Source: AAA164-E04 sp014239995
Lineage (GTDB): Bacteria > Verrucomicrobiota > Verrucomicrobiia > Limisphaerales > AAA164-E04
Assembly: GCA_029247315.1 (NCBI GenBank)
Contig: JAQWLM010000081.1
Coordinates: 1-19,131, forward strand
Direction: 5' to 3'
DNA: 19,131 nt
A program made the translations under genes and the position numbers. Shown one piece after another: positions 15,969-19,131 of this stretch. Position 1 is the first letter of the stretch; the number at the start of each line of letters is the position of its first letter. The notes beneath the pieces are model-generated. The model had not been told where the DNA came from, did not search any database, and was given only the letters and a program-made list of their open reading frames with translations.

Positions 15969-15988
15969 AGGACAAATCGAGTTAAATT

Positions 15989-16030
15989 AACATTCCAAAA
16001 AGTAAAACAAGCTTTACAAAAAGGAATGTT
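15989..16030. promoter_or_regulatory. nested dyad, candidate operator of the membrane protein/XRE unit
   Basis: Outer arms AACATTCC (15989-15996) and GGAATGTT (16023-16030) and inner arms GTAAA (16002-16006) and TTTAC (16013-16017) share exactly the same centre (16009.5). Each pair is separated by AAAAA spacers. Imperfect symmetry extends outward (TTAA...TTAA). The element lies 45-86 nt before the membrane-protein start and overlaps a promoter-like -35. It fits autorepression by the XRE protein encoded downstream, which is an inference. Confidence 0.5.
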
Positions 16031-16040
16031 GACTTAACAT
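16013..16040 (+). promoter_or_regulatory. candidate promoter of the membrane protein/XRE unit
   Basis: TTTACA (16013-16018) and TAACAT (16035-16040) are separated by 16 nt, matching 5/6 and 4/6 of the sigma-70 consensus. The inner and outer right arms of the nested dyad fall on the -35 and in the spacer, where bound repressor would block polymerase. Confidence 0.4.
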
Positions 16041-16074
16041 CAATCCCAAGGACACCTTTTTAGAATGCAAAACT

Positions 16075-16500
16075 ATGAATGCAAAAAAAACGACTGATAA
16101 CTGTCATACCCTTGCACAAACCAAGAAAAATACATTACGCCTTTTCTTTTGGTCCGTGGTTTGGGCTTTGGCAACTGCTGGGGTTGCTTTTGGCCCAAAG
16201 AATCTTTGGAACTTCAATAAATGGCTAACCATTACCGCTGTTCTGATTCACATTGGACTAGGTTTAGGAATGATCAGGGTGTTTAAACAATTCTTACTAG
16301 GGCTAGATGAATTACAGAGAAAGATACATCTTGATGCGATGGCATTAAGCCTAGGTATTGGATTAGTGTTCGGCGGCAGCTACGAAATGCTTGAGGACAT
16401 TAAGCTCATTCCTTTTCAGCCGGAAATACCTCACCTTTTGACTGTGATGTATCTCACCTATGCTGTTGGAGCTATCCTGGGTATTAGGAAATACCAATGA
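16075..16500 (+). CDS. small four-helix membrane protein of an XRE-paired unit
   Basis: This 141-residue protein has about four predicted transmembrane helices (roughly 22-41, 47-67, 87-104 and 116-137). A short polar N-terminus and a conserved-looking loop LLGLDELQRKIHLDAMA connect helices 2 and 3. I do not recognise a characterised function. Small membrane proteins with a DELQRKI-type loop followed by a tiny XRE regulator occur in many bacteria and are annotated as hypothetical. The gene ends in an ATGA overlap with the regulator gene, so the two are translated together. No Shine-Dalgarno sequence is near the ATG; AAGGA lies about 22 nt upstream. One possible role is to sense or sequester the regulator at the membrane, which is inference. 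Confidence 0.8.
   Translation: MNAKKTTDNCHTLAQTKKNTLRLFFWSVVWALATAGVAFGPKNLWNFNKWLTITAVLIHIGLGLGMIRVFKQFLLGLDELQRKIHLDAMALSLGIGLVFGGSYEMLEDIKLIPFQPEIPHLLTVMYLTYAVGAILGIRKYQ
16480..16495 (+). promoter_or_regulatory. hairpin with the XRE gene's Shine-Dalgarno in its loop
   Basis: GGTATT (16480-16485) and AATACC (16490-16495) form a perfect 6-bp stem. The 4-nt loop is AGGA, the Shine-Dalgarno sequence 7 nt before the XRE ATG at 16497. It lies inside the 3' end of the membrane-protein gene, so translating ribosomes would open it. This suggests coupled expression. Confidence 0.45.
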
Positions 16501-16691
16501 AAAACCGTTTGAAGGTCCTTCGTGCAGAACGAGATTGGACTCAGGCTGATTTGGCTGATGCATTAGGTGTTTCAAGACAAACGGTCAATGCGATAGAAAA
16601 AGGAAAGTTCGATCCCAGTTTACCTTTGGCTTTCAAAGTTGCTCGCTTGTTTGGATTATCGATAGAAGAAATCTTTCATGACATTCCATGA
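16497..16691 (+). CDS. XRE-family (Cro/cI-type) transcriptional regulator
   Basis: This 64-residue protein consists almost wholly of one helix-turn-helix domain: MKNRLKVLRAERDWTQADLA, then GVSRQTVNAIEKGKFDPSLP, then FKVARLFGLSIEEIF. The recognition helix is around residues 26-35 (SRQTVNAIEK). This is the compact YozG-like class that commonly pairs with a small membrane protein, as here. The ATG shares ATGA with the upstream stop, and the AGGA ribosome-binding site sits in a hairpin loop. It has no sensor domain of its own, so any signal must come through a partner, possibly the membrane protein. The nested dyad at 15989-16030 is the natural candidate for its binding site. Confidence 0.93.
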   Translation: MKNRLKVLRAERDWTQADLADALGVSRQTVNAIEKGKFDPSLPLAFKVARLFGLSIEEIFHDIP

Positions 16692-16920
16692 AATTGAGTG
16701 GCACGGATGCAAGGTATCGTTAGTTTCCAGATGCCTGAAAACAACGGTCAAGCATCGTGAAAATCAGAAAACCACACCAAACTCCGAGCTTGTCTTACAT
16801 TTCTTCCCTCGATGGATGCATCTCTTCGGCCTTGTAAGTGGTTCAAGTATGGTCTTTCCAGCGGGTATCATGGATGATCCTCAAAAATGTATATTCCCTG
16901 AAGTTCCTGGTTGAAATCAA

Positions 16921-18630
16921 ATGAAACCTAAACCAATTTCTATCCAAAAACGATCACGACTCGTTCTTTCACTCATTGAACCATGTGATCCTCGTCAGTC
17001 CCTCAAAAAATGGGCCGATACGGTGGGCATCCCTCGAAGCATTCGGACGACAGACCTGATCTTGTTGAGTCTTCTATTTGCTTCTGTGGAGCTCGCTGCG
17101 GATCCCCCGGTCATTCCGCAAGACGTGCGTGCGTCCATCCAAAGACGTGTGGATTACCAATACTGCCCATCGATGGTGGTCGGAATGGTGAATGCCGATG
17201 GCCAAGTTTTTTATGCCTACGGCACTAAATCCATTGGAAAGCAGGAACTACCGGATGAGCATACGCTGTATGAGATCGGTTCGATCAGTAAAACGTTCAC
17301 CACAAGCCTCCTGGCTGAAATGGTTCAAAAACGCGAAGTGGCTCTCAACGATACTGTTCAATCCCTCGTGTCTCCCATGGTTCCCATTCCCGCTTACCGC
17401 GGCTCTGAAATCACCCTGGAACATCTGGCCACCCATCATTCGGGCTTGCCGACGAATCCGGACGATCTTCTGGAGAATGATCCAACAAATCCCTTTTACC
17501 CCTATCCGGATACCGCTCTTCATGCATTCCTGGATCGATACCAACTCCAACGCAGACCGGGACAAACCTTTGAGTATTCCAATATCGGCATCGGTTTATT
17601 GGGTCACGCCCTCTCCTTAAAAGCTGGGCTGGATTTCGAGTCCTTACTGCGCGAGCGCATCTGTGATCCTCTCGGGATGAAGGACACTGTGATTACTCAA
17701 TCCGCCGAGCAGGAATCCAGAAGAGCCACCGGGTATTCAGGAGTCATCGAACGGCCTTACTTTAAGGCCGATGCCCTTGCCCCTGCCGGTTCTTTGCTGT
17801 CCACTGCGCATGACCTGGTGATCTACCTGGAACACCAGATGCAACTGAAAAGTTCGACATTAAATGAAGCTCTGTCACTCACACATCCGAAACGGAAAAG
17901 GAGTGATTCTCCCGGCCTGGATATTGGCTTGGGATGGTTACGGATCTCGAATACTCCGAATCCCATCTTAGTTCATGACGGAGTTACCCTGGGGCACAAT
18001 GCTTTTGTGGGCTTTGATCCGATTCAGCAATTGGGTGTCGTGGTGCTGTGTAATGCGCGCCTGAACGCGCATACCCAGGCTCAGAATATTGGTCTCCATC
18101 TGCTTTTTCCTCCATCTGCGTTGGCGTCCGTCCGGAGATCTGCACAAGTATCATTGGACGAACTACGGGCGCTTTACGGTACGTATGGCAATGAGGAAAA
18201 GGAAAGTTTCACCTTTGGTATTGAAAATGGTCATCTTACCATGGAGTTCTCCCTTGAACCTGGCTTGCGCCATACCCTGTATCCCCTTCATTCGCGTCGA
18301 TTTAAATTATACGAGGCCATTACAGAGGCCACCTGCACCTTCAACTTGGATGATTCTGGGCATCCCATTCAAATGTCCTGGACCCAGTCAGGGACGACCA
18401 CTCGCTACGATCGGTTGGCACGACCCGCTCAGTTAAGTCTGCAAACTGAGGGCAAACAGCCTGCTCTTCAAATCACCGATGGCGATGGTATGACACAATA
18501 CGATGTGCAGGTCTCTTCAGATTTTCAGGAATGGACTTCCTTGGGAACGAGTTCCCTTTGGGATGATCCCATGCCGATTGCCATGGATGCATCCAAGGCA
18601 TTCTTCCGTGCCGTGACTCATTCGGAATGA
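16921..18630 (+). CDS. class C beta-lactamase-related serine hydrolase with Verrucomicrobiota-type C-terminal module
   Basis: This 569-residue protein is of the beta-lactamase/penicillin-binding-protein-like serine hydrolase family (PF00144 type). The catalytic motifs are S-x-x-K at 121-124 (SISK), Y-x-N at 219-221 (YSN) and H-D-G at 352-354, in the order and spacing of AmpC/DD-carboxypeptidase/esterase relatives. A hydrophobic stretch (about 44-60, LILLSLLFASVELAA) looks like a signal peptide, but 43 charged residues precede it, so the true start may lie downstream, for example the GTG at 17023. Residues 400-510 form an extra beta-rich domain. The final 55 residues contain QYDVQVSSDFQEW and FFRAV, a module I associate with exported Verrucomicrobiota proteins. 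Substrate is unknown; esterase or D-aminopeptidase activity is as likely as beta-lactam hydrolysis. A 229-nt gap without a recognisable gene precedes it. Confidence 0.88.
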   Translation: MKPKPISIQKRSRLVLSLIEPCDPRQSLKKWADTVGIPRSIRTTDLILLSLLFASVELAADPPVIPQDVRASIQRRVDYQYCPSMVVGMVNADGQVFYAYGTKSIGKQELPDEHTLYEIGSISKTFTTSLLAEMVQKREVALNDTVQSLVSPMVPIPAYRGSEITLEHLATHHSGLPTNPDDLLENDPTNPFYPYPDTALHAFLDRYQLQRRPGQTFEYSNIGIGLLGHALSLKAGLDFESLLRERICDPLGMKDTVITQSAEQESRRATGYSGVIERPYFKADALAPAGSLLSTAHDLVIYLEHQMQLKSSTLNEALSLTHPKRKRSDSPGLDIGLGWLRISNTPNPILVHDGVTLGHNAFVGFDPIQQLGVVVLCNARLNAHTQAQNIGLHLLFPPSALASVRRSAQVSLDELRALYGTYGNEEKESFTFGIENGHLTMEFSLEPGLRHTLYPLHSRRFKLYEAITEATCTFNLDDSGHPIQMSWTQSGTTTRYDRLARPAQLSLQTEGKQPALQITDGDGMTQYDVQVSSDFQEWTSLGTSSLWDDPMPIAMDASKAFFRAVTHSE

Positions 18631-18644
18631 GGACGGATTCATGG

Positions 18645-18730
18645 TGTCGAGTAGATGTTCTGCGGTGTGAAACCACTCTGACTGGTATGATGAATGAATG
18701 TTTCATGAACCAGGACAGAGTGGCTCGACA
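18645..18730. repeat. long inverted-repeat structure downstream of the serine hydrolase
   Basis: Inner arms CCACTCTG (18673-18680) with CAGAGTGG (18716-18723), continued by CTGGT (18682-18686) with ACCAG (18709-18713), form a 13-bp stem. Outer arms TGTCGAG (18645-18651) and CTCGACA (18724-18730) abut it on one side. No T-run follows, so it is not a standard terminator. It could be a mobile-element end or a structured RNA. The rest of 18731-19131 shows no gene I can support, only a 6-bp CGGGTG/CACCCG dyad near 19094-19120. Confidence 0.45.
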
Positions 18731-19131
18731 AGCCGTGGTTGCCGGGAAAACCATGACCATGGATGACTGACTCCTGTTCAGTTCGTTCTGACATCAAAGA
18801 GATGGTTTCAACCGGAAAAAAGGACTGGATTATGATGGTTCAAAAGGCTATCGCTGTCTGCTGCGCGTACATCTGGAACCAAGGTAAGAAGAGGGAAAGA
18901 CGCGTGCTTGTGGTCGAAAGTGAGGGGATGAAAGAATCAATTACCCCGGCAAGATGATCGTTTTGTTCAGCGAGTCTTAATTACTAGAAACGTAACGATT
19001 CAGGGTTAAACATAACAGGCCCCTTAAAAAAGGCTTATCAACAGTGGGTTCGCATTACCCTCTCACCGAGGTCCAATCCCAGCCGAGGCACCGCGGGTGG
19101 ATGACTCAATTCCTCACCCGGTAAAAGCGCT

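Noticed and set aside
16678..16914. 78-codon frame between the XRE gene and the serine hydrolase
   Set aside because: It overlaps the regulator end and has no ribosome-binding site or recognisable motif. The translation looks random.
18673..18723. Rho-independent terminator for the serine hydrolase
   Set aside because: The stem is good, but the loop is long and no T-run follows on either strand.
18763..18957. 64-codon plus-strand frame in the right-hand gene-free stretch
   Set aside because: It lacks a convincing start signal and shows no family resemblance.
1..19131. tRNA, rRNA, CRISPR array or complete insertion sequence
   Set aside because: Scanning found no tRNA-like T-arm context, no regularly spaced repeats and no transposase-like frame.

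Overview
The window looks like a chromosomal segment of a Gram-negative bacterium, most likely from the Verrucomicrobiota. This rests on composite evidence. The serine hydrolase near the right end carries a short C-terminal module of the kind seen in many Verrucomicrobiota proteins (pattern VQVSSDFQEW...FFRA). Several genes lack a clear Shine-Dalgarno sequence. The surface-polysaccharide genes imply an outer envelope that carries glycan. No rRNA or other marker gene is present, so the taxonomic call is an inference.

Layout. (1) Positions 1-7477, minus strand: one long dTDP-L-rhamnose and glycan-assembly operon read in the order rmlB, rmlA, rmlC, rmlD, GT2 glycosyltransferase, GT4 glycosyltransferase, SDR epimerase, and a second GT4 that runs off the left edge. 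Gaps are short (10-45 nt) and two junctions are ATGA overlaps. The leader in front of rmlB holds two adjacent inverted repeats. (2) 7723-10770, minus strand: a large exported aminopeptidase-like protein with a TolB/PD40 propeller, an M28 zinc-peptidase domain and a PDZ domain. (3) 10878-14082, plus strand, divergent from the peptidase: trpD, an ELM1-family protein and a GT4 glycosyltransferase, probably co-transcribed. (4) 14180-15968, minus strand: a visibly more AT-rich patch that seems to be the remnant of a nonulosonic-acid (pseudaminic-acid type) cluster. It holds an intact pseF-like CMP-sugar synthetase, a DegT-family aminotransferase broken by two in-frame nonsense codons and a lost 3' end, and an unrecognised short ORF. 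(5) 16075-16691, plus strand: a four-helix membrane protein translationally coupled to a small XRE-type repressor. Upstream lies a nested dyad that overlaps a plausible promoter. (6) 16921-18630, plus strand: a class-C beta-lactamase-like serine hydrolase. (7) 18631-19131: no convincing gene, but one long inverted-repeat structure.

How the genes work together. RmlA-B-C-D convert glucose-1-phosphate to dTDP-L-rhamnose. The adjoining glycosyltransferases and the nucleotide-sugar epimerase would build a rhamnose-containing surface glycan. The ELM1 protein and its GT4 neighbour fit envelope glycolipid synthesis. No flippase, polymerase or ligase is visible, so the locus must continue to the left. 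The items most worth checking are the membrane-protein/XRE unit with its symmetric operator and SD-in-loop hairpin, the decayed aminotransferase beside an intact pseF, and the ELM1 gene whose 3' end looks repeat-derived.
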